Origin: RYN-230 sp963844695 | GTDB taxonomy: Bacteria; Actinomycetota; Actinomycetes; Streptosporangiales; Streptosporangiaceae | DNA length: 64,000 nucleotides | Reading direction: 5' to 3' | Assembly: GCA_963844695.1 (NCBI GenBank) | Contig: CAWJPL010000045.1 | Span: 62,001 to 126,000 of the forward strand | Shown here: piece after piece, positions 1-7,300 of the stretch | Position numbering within the stretch: position 1 is the first letter of the stretch | How the letters are laid out: the number at the start of each line of letters is the position of its first letter | Made by a program: the position numbers and the translations under genes | Notes under the pieces: model-generated | Seen by the model: only the letters and a program-made list of their open reading frames with translations | Databases searched by the model: none | Told to the model about the DNA's origin: nothing

Positions 1-27
1 TTGTCATGCCGCTAGGCGCTCGCCCGC

Positions 28-1221
28 CTAAGCACTGGCCCGCAGATGCGACCGCCCTGAGTTGCCGGCCGCCGCCTCGCGCCGCCGGATCTCAGGCAGG
101 ACGCCCTCGCCGAACCAGTAGGCCTCCTCCAGGTGCGGGTAACCGGACAGGATGAACTCGCTGATGCCCAGGGAGGCGTACTCCTCGATGAGGTCGGCTA
201 CCTGCTCGTGGCTGCCCACCAGCGCGGTGCCGGCCCCGCCGCGGACCAGGCCGACGCCGGACCACAAGTTCGGGTAGATCTCCAGGTCCTGGGCCGAGCC
301 GCCGTGCCGGTAGGCGGAGTGCAGGGCCCGCATCCGCTCCTGGCCGACCGACTCGCTGGCCCCGAGAACCTGCTGGGCCTTGGCGATCTCGGCGGGGTCG
401 ATGTAGTCGAGCAGCCGGCTGGCCTCGGTCCAGGCGTCCGCCTCGGTGTCCCGGGTGATCACGTGCAGCCGGATGCCGAAGCGCAGCGTGCGACCCTGCG
501 CCGCGGCCAGCTCCCGGATCCAGGTGAGCTTCTCCGCCACCTGCGCGGGAGGCTCACCCCAGGTCAGGTAGACGTCCGCGGACGCGGCCGCCACGCCGCC
601 CGCCGCGGCGGAGGAGCCGCCGAAGTAGACTCCCGGCACCGGGTCCGGCGGCCGCAGCACCGTCGCGCCCTCCACCTGGTAGTACTCGCCGTGGAAGTCG
701 AACGGCTGGCCGGTCCACGCGCCCCGGACGATGGCCAGGAACTCCGCGGTCCGCGCGTACCGCTCGTCGTGGGACAGGTAGTCACCGAACCGCCGCTGCT
801 CGTCGGCCTGGCCCCCGGTGACCACGTTGAGCAGCAGCCGGCCGCCGGACAGCCGCTGGTAGGTGGCGGCCATCTGGGCGGCCAGGGTCGGCGAGGTCAG
901 CCCGGGCCGGAACGCGACCAGGAACTTCAGGCGGCTGGTCTCCCGGGTCAGCGCGGCGGTCACCAGCCACGCGTCCTCGCACCAGGTGCCGGTCGGGGTC
1001 AGCACGCCCTCGAAGCCCAGCTGTTCGGCGGAGCGGGCTACCTGGGCCAGGTACTCGATGTCGGGTGGCCGCTCCTGCGCGGACGCCCCCCGGATGTGCG
1101 GGGCCTCCGGGCGGCCAGCCGGGCCGCCTGCGGCCCCGGCCGGGGGCAGGCTGTGCCCCCGGCCCATGATCGACCGGCCGTCGCCGGTGGTGGGCAGGAA
1201 CCAGTGGAACGTCAGCGTCAT
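28..1221 (-). CDS. ssuD: FMNH2-dependent alkanesulfonate monooxygenase SsuD
   Basis: This 397-residue luciferase-like flavin monooxygenase cleaves the C-S bond of alkanesulfonates to release sulfite in the cytosol. It would need an FMN reductase (SsuE), which is not in the window. Family marks are the N-terminal LTFHWFLPT strand, the TPTGTWCEDAW segment carrying the conserved Cys, and GIRLHVITRD with the Arg/His pair of the active site. A Pro/Ala-rich insert of about 25 residues follows the first strand (HSLPPAGAAGG...), which is longer than in E. coli. The ATG overlaps the ssuA stop by 4 bp (ATGA), fixing the start and indicating translational coupling. It is the last gene of a minus-strand ssuC-B-A-D operon. 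The family call is firm; the substrate range is inferred. Confidence 0.93.
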   Translation of the reverse strand: MTLTFHWFLPTTGDGRSIMGRGHSLPPAGAAGGPAGRPEAPHIRGASAQERPPDIEYLAQVARSAEQLGFEGVLTPTGTWCEDAWLVTAALTRETSRLKFLVAFRPGLTSPTLAAQMAATYQRLSGGRLLLNVVTGGQADEQRRFGDYLSHDERYARTAEFLAIVRGAWTGQPFDFHGEYYQVEGATVLRPPDPVPGVYFGGSSAAAGGVAAASADVYLTWGEPPAQVAEKLTWIRELAAAQGRTLRFGIRLHVITRDTEADAWTEASRLLDYIDPAEIAKAQQVLGASESVGQERMRALHSAYRHGGSAQDLEIYPNLWSGVGLVRGGAGTALVGSHEQVADLIEEYASLGISEFILSGYPHLEEAYWFGEGVLPEIRRREAAAGNSGRSHLRASA

Positions 1222-2270
1222 GAGGCGCCTCCAACGGTGTCGTTGAAGCTGGAGTCCGAGAAGTTCTTGAAGTCCACGTGGCCGGGGATCAGCCCGGCGC
1301 TGGTGAACGCGTTGGACACCGACTGCTCGGCGTTGACCACGGCCGGGGTGATCTGCACCGGGGTCCGCACGTCGTCCTTGGCCGCCTTGAGCATGATGGC
1401 GTCCGGCAGGCCGGTGGCCTTGGCCCAGACCGCCCCCCAGCCCGACACGTGCGAGCCGCCCCATACGTAGGCCTGGTTGAGCACCTTCAGGTAGTCGCGG
1501 ATCGCGGCGGCCTTGGCTGGGTCGGCCAGCGCCGCGCGGGACGCGACCGCGAACGAGTACGGGGCGCCATAGCCGGTCCCGTTGACCAGGATGCGGGCGT
1601 GGTCCTGGCCCACGACCTGCTCGATGTACGGCGACCAGACGTCCCATGCGTCCACGTGGCCGGAGGTCAGTGCGGCCAGGCCGTCGGCGGGCTGCAGGTA
1701 GTCCAGGCTGACGTCGTGCACCGTCAGGTGGGCTTTGTTCAGCACGGTGAGCAGGTGGTAGTCGGCCGAGCTGCCCTGCGCGACCGCGATCTTCTTGCCC
1801 TTGAGCTGGGCGACCGAGTGGATCGGCGAGTTGCCCGGTACCACGATCGCGGAGGCGTTCGGGCCGGCCGTCACCGCGCCGACGATGGCCACCTTCTCCC
1901 CGCCCGCGGCCGCGAACACCGGCGGGGCGTCGCCGACGCTGCCGATGTCGACCGCGCCGGAGCCCATGGCCTGGAGCATCGGCGGCCCGGAGGTGAAGTC
2001 GGACCATTCGATCTTGAACGGCAGCTTGCTGATCAGGCCGGCCGCGGTGAGCAGCGCCTGGGACCCCGACCCGGCCTGGTCTCCGACGTGCAGGACGACG
2101 CTGGACACGTTGGCGTTCTTGGCGCTCGCGGTGGACGACGGGCCGGAGCCGGTGGCCGATGGCGACGAGGAGCAGCCCGCCGCGACCAGGGCGAGGAGAG
2201 CGCTGGCGGCGGCTGCCGTTGTGAGGGGACGGGTGCGGGTGAGGCCGCGGAACGTTCTGATCATGATCAT
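1218..2270 (-). CDS. ssuA: Aliphatic sulfonate ABC transporter, substrate-binding lipoprotein SsuA
   Basis: This is a 350-residue periplasmic-type binding protein of the SsuA/TauA/NMT1 family. The N-terminus has Arg residues, a hydrophobic segment (ALLALVAAGC) and a lipobox ending at the Cys near residue 33, so it should be an exported, lipid-anchored protein. The mature part has the family pattern DIGSVGDAPPVFAAA and a later PADGLAALTSGHVDAW segment. The start overlaps the ssuB stop by 4 bp and its stop overlaps ssuD by 4 bp. The neighbouring SsuD makes sulfonates the likely ligand. There are two nearby possible ATG starts (MIMI), and this does not affect the call. Confidence 0.92.
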   Translation of the reverse strand: MIMIRTFRGLTRTRPLTTAAAASALLALVAAGCSSSPSATGSGPSSTASAKNANVSSVVLHVGDQAGSGSQALLTAAGLISKLPFKIEWSDFTSGPPMLQAMGSGAVDIGSVGDAPPVFAAAGGEKVAIVGAVTAGPNASAIVVPGNSPIHSVAQLKGKKIAVAQGSSADYHLLTVLNKAHLTVHDVSLDYLQPADGLAALTSGHVDAWDVWSPYIEQVVGQDHARILVNGTGYGAPYSFAVASRAALADPAKAAAIRDYLKVLNQAYVWGGSHVSGWGAVWAKATGLPDAIMLKAAKDDVRTPVQITPAVVNAEQSVSNAFTSAGLIPGHVDFKNFSDSSFNDTVGGAS

Positions 2271-2950
2271 CCTTCCGTGACGACGCCGAGCTCGATCAGC
2301 AGGCGGGTTCTCAGGGCGGTCAGGTCCGGGTGGTCACGCTCCCGCGGGCGGGGTACGTCGATGCGCTCACTCAGCGCGATCTGGCCGCCAGCCAGGACCA
2401 GGACCCGGTCCGACAGCGAGAGGGCCTCGTCCACGTCGTGCGTGACCAGGAGTACCGCGGGCTGGTGGTGCGCCCACAGCCGGAGTACCAGGCGGTGCAT
2501 GGTGATGGTGGTGAGCGCGTCCAGCGCGCTGAACGGCTCGTCCAGCAGGAGCAGGCTGGGCTCGCGGACCAGGGCCCGGGCCAGGGCCGCCCGCTGGGCC
2601 TCGCCGCCGGACAGGGTCAGCGGCCAGGCGCCGGCCCGGGCGCCGAGGCCGACTTCCTCGAGGGCGTCCAGGGCCACCTTCTTGGGCTCGCCGGTGCGCA
2701 GCCCGAGGCTCACGTTGGCCCAGACCCGGCGCCAGGGCAGCAGCCGCGGCTCCTGGAAGGCCACCGCCGCGGTGCCCTCCACGCCCAGGTCACCGCTGAC
2801 CCCGCGGTCCAGGCCGGCCAGCGCGCGCAGCAGGGTGGACTTCCCGCTGCCGCTGCGCCCGATCAGCGCCACGAACTCACCCGGGGCGATGTCCAGGTCC
2901 AGCTCGTCCAGGACACGCCGGCCCGCGAACTCCCGGCTCAGGCCGCGCAC
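2267..2950 (-). CDS. ssuB: Aliphatic sulfonate ABC transporter ATPase SsuB
   Basis: This cytoplasmic ATPase subunit energises sulfonate import with SsuC and SsuA. It has the Walker A GRSGSGKSTL, a Q-loop AVAFQEPRLLPW, the signature LSGGEAQRAALARAL, Walker B LLLLDEPFSALD and the switch His VTHDVDEAL. At 227 residues from the GTG at 2950 it is near the short end for the family. The same frame stays open upstream to 3109 without a further ATG or GTG, through a Gly/His/Asp/Arg-rich stretch. The natural N-terminus could therefore be slightly longer if a rare start codon is used. Coupled to ssuA by ATGA. Confidence 0.9.
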   Translation of the reverse strand: MRGLSREFAGRRVLDELDLDIAPGEFVALIGRSGSGKSTLLRALAGLDRGVSGDLGVEGTAAVAFQEPRLLPWRRVWANVSLGLRTGEPKKVALDALEEVGLGARAGAWPLTLSGGEAQRAALARALVREPSLLLLDEPFSALDALTTITMHRLVLRLWAHHQPAVLLVTHDVDEALSLSDRVLVLAGGQIALSERIDVPRPRERDHPDLTALRTRLLIELGVVTEG

Positions 2951-2994
2951 CCAGGCGGCCGGGCGCGCGGCCGTGCCCGCCTGGACGGTCCCGT

Positions 2995-3050
2995 CGGTGT
3001 CCCCGTGGTGTCCGTCGCGGCGGTGTCCGTTGCGCGGGTGTCCGTCCGGG
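2995..3050 (+). repeat. Degenerate GGTGTCCGT short direct repeats between ssuC and ssuB
   Basis: Four imperfect copies of a nine-base unit (GGTGTCCGT and close variants) lie in the 112-bp gap between ssuC and ssuB. Read in the ssuB frame they would encode a GH-rich string (HH, GDT, NGH). No hairpin strong enough for a terminator is apparent. It may be slippage-generated linker DNA or a length-variable N-terminal tail of SsuB. Confidence 0.5.
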
Positions 3051-3062
3051 CCGGGCCCGCGC

Positions 3063-3791
3063 TCAGTGATCCAGCAGTCCGTGGCGCCATGCCAGCGCCC
3101 TCCTTTCCATCAGCCGGACCAGGGCGTCGGTGAGCAGGCCCAGGACGCAGTACACGAGCAGGGCCACGAAGATCACGCTGTTGTTCAGGAAGGCCTGGCC
3201 CTGGTTGATGATGTAGCCGAGCCCGGCGTTGGCGTTGATCTGCTCGGCGACCACCAGCGCCAGCCAGGCGATACCCAGGCTCTGCCGGAGGCCGACCAGG
3301 ATCTGCGGCAGCGCACCCGGCAGGATGATGTGCCGGATCGTCTCCGCGCGGCGCAGGCCCAGGGACTGGCCCGCCTCGGCCAGCTTGCCGTCCACGTTGC
3401 GGATGCCGGAGAACGTGTTGAGGTAGAGCGGGATCGCGGCGCCCAGCGCGATCAGCAGGATCTTGGGCAGCTGGCCGATGCCGAACCAGACGATGAACAC
3501 CGGGATCAGCCCGAACAGCGGCAGCGTGCGGAGCATCTGCATGAGCGGGTCGACCGAGTTCTCGCCGAGCCTGCTCAGCCCGGCGACGACGCCAAGCACC
3601 AGGCCCGCCGCCCCGCCGACCGCGAAGCCGATCGCCACCCGCTCCAGCGACACCAGCATGGCGCCCTGCAGGGTGCCGTACGCGGCGTTGCTGGTAGTGA
3701 TCAGCGTGATCGCGGTGTGCAGCACGCTGCTGGGCGGGGGGAGCTTCTGCTGGGAGATCAGCCCCGACATGCTGACCAGCTGCCAGGCCAC
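3063..3791 (-). CDS. ssuC: Aliphatic sulfonate ABC transporter permease SsuC (5' end probably frameshifted)
   Basis: This inner-membrane permease of the BPD_transp_1 family has about five hydrophobic segments and the EAA-type loop EAGQSLGLRRAETIRHIILPGALPQIL, where the ATPase docks. The first in-frame GTG (3791) falls inside the first membrane segment, because the same frame continues upstream as FRIISPLVVLVAWQLVS. The annotated start therefore cuts off real protein. A well-placed ATG with a GAGG ribosome site lies at 4083 in another frame, and joining the two needs one indel in the GC-homopolymer region 3840-3910. It heads the operon with ssuB, ssuA and ssuD. Confidence 0.88.
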   Translation of the reverse strand: MAWQLVSMSGLISQQKLPPPSSVLHTAITLITTSNAAYGTLQGAMLVSLERVAIGFAVGGAAGLVLGVVAGLSRLGENSVDPLMQMLRTLPLFGLIPVFIVWFGIGQLPKILLIALGAAIPLYLNTFSGIRNVDGKLAEAGQSLGLRRAETIRHIILPGALPQILVGLRQSLGIAWLALVVAEQINANAGLGYIINQGQAFLNNSVIFVALLVYCVLGLLTDALVRLMERRALAWRHGLLDH

Positions 3792-4083
3792 CAGGACGAC
3801 CAGCGGGCTGATGATCCGGAACCAGGTCCGGTTGCGGCGCCGGGCGGCGGGCTTCCCGCGCGCCGCGGCGCCGGGCGGGCGCTGCCCGCCCGGCCGGGCG
3901 GGGCCACGCTCTGATGCTGGGCGCCGCTCAGGTGCGGCGCGCTCGCCCGGCCGTTCTGGCCGGCCGCGCCGGGTGCAGTACTCACCTCCGCCCCGGGCGC
4001 CTCGCTGTTACTCCCTCCGGGAGCTGGGGTGGTGCCCCGGGCCAGGCCGGTGGGGACCAGTCCGGTGGGGGTGTTTCCAGGCA
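3792..4083 (-). other. Probable frame-displaced 5' end of ssuC
   Basis: Starting at the ATG at 4083 (preceded by GCGAGG with an 8-nt gap) the minus strand reads MPGNTPTGLV followed by a Pro/Gly/Ala-rich, disordered-looking tail of about 60 residues. Downstream, the ssuC frame reads AARRRNRTWFRIISPLVVL directly into the permease. One inserted or deleted base around 3880-3910, in runs of G and C, would fuse them into a protein of about 340 residues. I infer this is the true SsuC N-terminus with a sequencing or genuine frameshift. Confidence 0.55.
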
Positions 4084-4293
4084 TAGACAGACCTCGCTCG
4101 TGACGCAGGTGTGCCGTCGGCCGCAACGGGGCGGCTGAACCCGTGGGCGGCCGACTGATCCGGACGGGTTATGCCTGCTCGGCGGTGAGCAGTACGGCAG
4201 GCCGGCGGTACCGCCCGGGCGTGCCTACGCAGATGGACATAGCGGCGCGAGACCAGTAGTGGGATGCAGCCATGCTCTATGGTTAAAGCTAGA

Positions 4294-4314
4294 TCCCTAT
4301 AATGTCAATAGGGA
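4294..4314. promoter_or_regulatory. Palindromic operator candidate upstream of ssu operon
   Basis: TCCCTAT-N7-ATAGGGA is a perfect 7-bp inverted repeat. On the minus strand its centre contains TTGACA (4308 to 4303), a consensus -35 hexamer, followed after about 17 bases by TAACCA. This gives a promoter reading towards ssuC with the palindrome sitting on the -35 box. A half site, CCCCTAT, recurs near 4396. This AT-rich island stands out from its GC-rich surroundings. The regulator is unknown; a sulfur-status repressor is the natural guess. Confidence 0.55.
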
Positions 4315-4550
4315 AAATCGAGATGAAGGACGGGCCTGGTGTGGGCGGGCTGCCAGGAGTGACCCGTCAGGGTTGCGGGGCCGCCGTGGCGATTTCCCCT
4401 ATCGGCCCAGGTGCAGGTGCAGGTGCCGGGCCTAGGGCCGCCGGCCTCCAGGAGACACCAGGGCCGACCGGCGGCCGGGCCCACCAGGGTTCCTCGTGAT
4501 CGCGGTCACTATGCGGTGCTATCAGTCAGAAATTGACCGTGATCACGAAG

Positions 4551-4594
4551 GCTCAGCGGCCGGGGCTCAGCGGCCGGGGCGCTCAGCGGCCGGG
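4551..4594. repeat. Three tandem copies of a 14-bp repeat
   Basis: GCTCAGCGGCCGGG occurs at 4551, 4565 and 4581. The third copy supplies the stop codon of the minus-strand gene that ends here. The remaining DNA from 4315 to 4550 shows no convincing gene: it is non-coding, between the ssu promoter and the 3' end of the hypothetical gene. Confidence 0.7.
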
Positions 4595-5167
4595 GGCGGG
4601 GCCGCTGACGGTGTCGAGCACCCGGTTGAGCCATTGCCGGAGCCCGCGCCGGGTCAGCTCGGCTGGCCCGCCGGCCGCCGAGCTGACCAGATGCTGCGCG
4701 CCGTCGAAGGACACCGGGGCCATCCCGGGCTGGACGGTGAGGACTTCGTGGGCCAGCTGCTCCAGCTCCGGGTCGCCCTGGTCCAGGGCGAGTACGGTGG
4801 CGCGCTTGCGGGCGTCGCTGACCCGCTCGAGCAGTGGGGCCCGCGCCATCTCGGCTCCCACGACCAGGACCGTCTCGCCGCGCTCCGCCCGTTCCAGGCG
4901 GCGGATGCCGACCCGCAGATGCGGCGGGGCGTCCGGCGGCGGGGCCCAGCGGACCAGGGTGGGGGAGAGTTCGGGTGCGCCGGACAGCCGGCTCTCCTCG
5001 TCGAGGTGCGCGGCCAGGTGCCACGGCTCGTCCCCGGGCGTCCCGACCAGCAGTAACCCGCCGGGGGTCCGGGACCGCCGCAGGGCCCGGGCGAACACGG
5101 TGGTGCGCTCCAGCCAGCCGGTCGGGGCGAGCACGGCCCGCAGCGCAGCCACCTGTTCCGCGTCCAT
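4583..5167 (-). CDS. Hypothetical protein, 194 aa
   Basis: I do not recognise a named family. The protein is soluble-looking, with no signal peptide or membrane segment. It is rich in Ala, Arg, Leu and Glu, with an amphipathic N-terminal helix (MDAEQVAALRAVLAP) and alternating hydrophobic strands (GGLLLVGTP, ETVLVVGAEM, ATVLALDQ) that suggest an alpha/beta fold. The codon third-position GC pattern supports real coding. It is divergent from npdG with 45 bp between the starts, so the two genes must share a very compact promoter region. Confidence 0.75.
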   Translation of the reverse strand: MDAEQVAALRAVLAPTGWLERTTVFARALRRSRTPGGLLLVGTPGDEPWHLAAHLDEESRLSGAPELSPTLVRWAPPPDAPPHLRVGIRRLERAERGETVLVVGAEMARAPLLERVSDARKRATVLALDQGDPELEQLAHEVLTVQPGMAPVSFDGAQHLVSSAAGGPAELTRRGLRQWLNRVLDTVSGPAPGR

Positions 5168-5212
5168 CGGCCCATGGTGTCACGCACGTCAGGGGTCTGG
5201 CAGGATCGGGAC

Positions 5213-5896
5213 ATGACCGCGGAGCAAGGATCTACCACTATGGGCAAAGATGTCGCCGACCTGATCGTGGGGGTCCTGGGCGGCACCGGTGATCAGGGGC
5301 GGGGGCTCGCGTACCGGCTGGCCGCCGCGGGCAACCCGGTGATCATCGGCTCGCGGAGTGCGGAGCGTGCCCAGGTCACCGCGGCGGAACTGGGCGCCGG
5401 GGTCCGCGGGATGGCGAACGCCGACGCGGCGCGTGAGTCAGACGTGGTGATCGTGGCGGTGCCCTGGGAAGGCCACCGGGATCTGCTGGCCTCCCTGGCC
5501 GGCCCGCTGGCCGGCAAGGTAGTGATCGACTGCGTGAACCCGCTGGGGTTCGACAAGCGCGGGTGCTACCCACTCCCGGTCCAGGCGGGCAGCGCCGCGG
5601 AGCAGGCGGCGGAGGTACTCCCGGACAGCCGCGTGGTGGGGGCGTTCCATCACGTGTCGGCGGTCGTGCTGCTGGACCCCGAGGTCACGACCGTCGACCT
5701 CGACGTCATGGTTCTCGGGGAGGATCGCGAGGCCACCGACCTGGTGCAGGCGCTCGCCGGGCGCATCCCCGGGATCCGCGGGGTGTACGCGGGGCGGCTG
5801 CGCAACTGCGGGCAGGTGGAGGCGCTGACCGCCAACTTCGTCTCGATCAACCGCCGCTACAAGGCGCACGCAGGCCTGCGCGTCACCGACATCTAG
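5213..5896 (+). CDS. npdG: F420-dependent NADP+ oxidoreductase (NADPH:F420 reductase)
   Basis: This 227-residue Rossmann enzyme transfers hydride between NADPH and coenzyme F420, supplying reduced F420 to actinobacterial F420-dependent reductases. It has the dinucleotide motif VLGGTGDQGRGLAYRLA, then GSR (NADP phosphate contact), the DVVIVAVPWEGH strand-loop, CVNPLGF and a C-terminal LRNCGQVEALT segment, all typical of the NpdG/Fno family. Start options are the ATG at 5213 or the ATG at 5240 (MGKDVADLIVG), which has a better GGAGCAAGGA site. The later one gives the usual family length. No F420 biosynthesis genes are in the window. Confidence 0.9.
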   Translation: MTAEQGSTTMGKDVADLIVGVLGGTGDQGRGLAYRLAAAGNPVIIGSRSAERAQVTAAELGAGVRGMANADAARESDVVIVAVPWEGHRDLLASLAGPLAGKVVIDCVNPLGFDKRGCYPLPVQAGSAAEQAAEVLPDSRVVGAFHHVSAVVLLDPEVTTVDLDVMVLGEDREATDLVQALAGRIPGIRGVYAGRLRNCGQVEALTANFVSINRRYKAHAGLRVTDI

Positions 5897-5901
5897 CCCC
5901 C

Positions 5902-5948
5902 ACCAGGCCCGGCCGGGCCTGGTCCCGCCGGCCTGCGGCTCGCAGGCC
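5902..5948 (+). terminator. Hairpins after npdG
   Basis: ACCAGGCCCGG is followed directly by its reverse complement CCGGGCCTGGT (5902-5923), starting 5 bp after the npdG stop. A second hairpin, GGCCTGC-N5-GCAGGCC, follows at 5930-5948. There is no T-run, as is common for actinomycete terminators. Confidence 0.6.
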
Positions 5949-6008
5949 CTATCGCGCCGCCTGGCGCGGCGCCTCGGTCGGGGCGGGAGGCTGTCGCGGG
6001 GCCGCAGC

Positions 6009-6452
6009 GTGGTCGTCGCGGCTGAGGACCTGGCCCAGGCGGCGGACGTGGCCGTGATCGGCAGCGACCACCTGGCGGCCGGGCTGATGGCCGAGCCGGA
6101 CGGGCTGGCCGCCAAGGCCATCGTCGCGCTGGGGGTCAGCGCTGGCGCGCTCCGCACGGCGTTCGGGCTGCCGGAGGCCGCGCTGGCGGCGGAGGGGGAC
6201 ACGCGGCGGAGCGGGTGCCGCTGGGACCAGGCGCGGTGGCCACGCTGAGAGGCGCGCTCCGGCAGGCCCTGTACCTGGGCCACAACTACATCGGCACCGA
6301 GCACATCCTGCTCGGCCTGGTGGACGAGCAGGACAGCGCCGCGGCCACGCTGGCCGGGCTCGGCGTGACCAAGCCGGCGGTGCAGCGAGCAGATCACGGC
6401 GGCGTTCGCGGCCCTGCAGGCCAGCCGGAACCCGTCCGGCTCAGGAGCCTAG
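6009..6452 (+). pseudogene. Clp N-terminal-domain protein, frameshifted
   Basis: Three consecutive pieces in different frames read as a double Clp repeat. First comes VVVAAEDLAQAADVAVIGSD...LAAGLMAEPDGLAAKAIVALGVS. Then, after a shift near 6200, LYLGHNYIGTEHILLGLVDEQDSAAATLAGLGV, the hallmark of ClpC/ClpA N-domains. After a second shift near 6385 it reads EQITAAFAALQASRNPSGSGA to a stop at 6452. No AAA+ ATPase part follows, so this is a stand-alone Clp-N protein of the kind common in actinomycetes, possibly a substrate-recruiting or stress adaptor. The start is unclear: the GTG at 6009 has no close ribosome site. The two frameshifts may be sequence errors. Its last 12 bp overlap the convergent lipoprotein gene. 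Confidence 0.6.
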
Positions 6453-7136
6453 GACCTGGATCGCGGGCCGGAGCCGGGAGAAGGCCCGCATGAACCGCAC
6501 CTGCTTCTGGGTGGCCAGCGTGACGTAGCAGGTCCGCCCGCCCGGCGCGGCGATGGCGTACTGCAGCGCGGTGACGCTGGCCGGGCCCACGCTCATCTGG
6601 TTGTAGACGAGCACCGCGGTGTGGCCGTCCACGGTGGTCTGGCCGAGCTGGGCGTTGCTGGAGTTGACGGCCGCGAACTCCTGTTCGGCGAGCATGTTCA
6701 GCCCGGTCAGCGCGTTGGTGCCGGGCGGGAGATGAGTGGCCGCGCAGCTCAGCGACATGACCGCCAGGGCGCCTTTGCCCCCCGGGCGGGGGTCGGCCAG
6801 GGTCACCGATCCGGGGCTGTCCCAGCCCGGCAGGACCGACTGCAGCACGGCCGGCTTGAGCGGCCCGAGGCCGACGGCGTCCAGCGCACCGGCGCGGTCC
6901 GCCGGGGCCACCGTGACCCACTTCTTCGGGACCGCCATCCGCAGGCCGTCGGCCGGGCCGCCCCACTCACGGCTGGCCGGCGGCGACGTGGTCACGGTGA
7001 CCGGCTTGCTGACCGCGGCGTACATGGCCTGCTCCGCCTGGGTAGAGCGGTTTCCCCCGCTCGCGCAGCCGGTGACGGCCAGGACGAGGGCCGCCGCGAA
7101 CGCCGGTACCGGGAGCAGGGCCGGGATGCGCCTCAT
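6441..7136 (-). CDS. Putative exported lipoprotein, copy 1
   Basis: The 231-residue protein starts MRRIPALLPVPAFAAALVLA and has a lipobox VTGC at about residue 24, so it should be a membrane-anchored, surface-exposed lipoprotein. The mature domain has no named family that I can assign with confidence. It resembles actinobacterial LpqN-like beta-sandwich proteins in its opening (GLRMAVPKKWVTV) and closing (ATQKQVRFMRAFSRL) patterns. The start is chosen because GGAGG lies 8 nt before the ATG. It is divergent in function from, but co-oriented with, panB upstream, separated by a strong terminator. In copy 2 the same gene is frameshifted. Confidence 0.8.
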   Translation of the reverse strand: MRRIPALLPVPAFAAALVLAVTGCASGGNRSTQAEQAMYAAVSKPVTVTTSPPASREWGGPADGLRMAVPKKWVTVAPADRAGALDAVGLGPLKPAVLQSVLPGWDSPGSVTLADPRPGGKGALAVMSLSCAATHLPPGTNALTGLNMLAEQEFAAVNSSNAQLGQTTVDGHTAVLVYNQMSVGPASVTALQYAIAAPGGRTCYVTLATQKQVRFMRAFSRLRPAIQVLGS

Positions 7137-7255
7137 CAGTGATCCTCCGGGGACGCCGCGCAGCGCCCGGGGAATTCCGCGCACCAAGCTGGCGGCAGAA
7201 GTGTAAGTCGCCGGAACGGATATTCGGACCCGAATAGGTCATTTAGGTCACAGGC

Positions 7256-7291
7256 TGAGGCCCCGGCGGCCGGGCGGCCGCCGGGGCCTCA
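7256..7291 (-). terminator. Strong terminator hairpin after panB, copy 1
   Basis: TGAGGCCCCGGCGGCC pairs perfectly over 16 bp with its reverse complement across a GGGC loop, 10 bp past the panB stop. The identical structure follows panB copy 2. Just beyond, TATTCG-GACC-CGAATA at 7221-7236 is a small palindrome in the lipoprotein promoter region; in copy 2 this palindrome is destroyed. Confidence 0.85.
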
Positions 7292-7300
7292 GTGTGCAGG

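Noticed and set aside
1278..3914. 878-codon plus-strand open frame across ssuA, ssuB and ssuC
   Set aside because: It spans three well-supported minus-strand genes and shows no recognisable domain.
4084..4293. Riboswitch in the ssu leader
   Set aside because: I could not build a SAM- or sulfur-type riboswitch fold from the conserved core sequences; only the palindromic promoter is clear.
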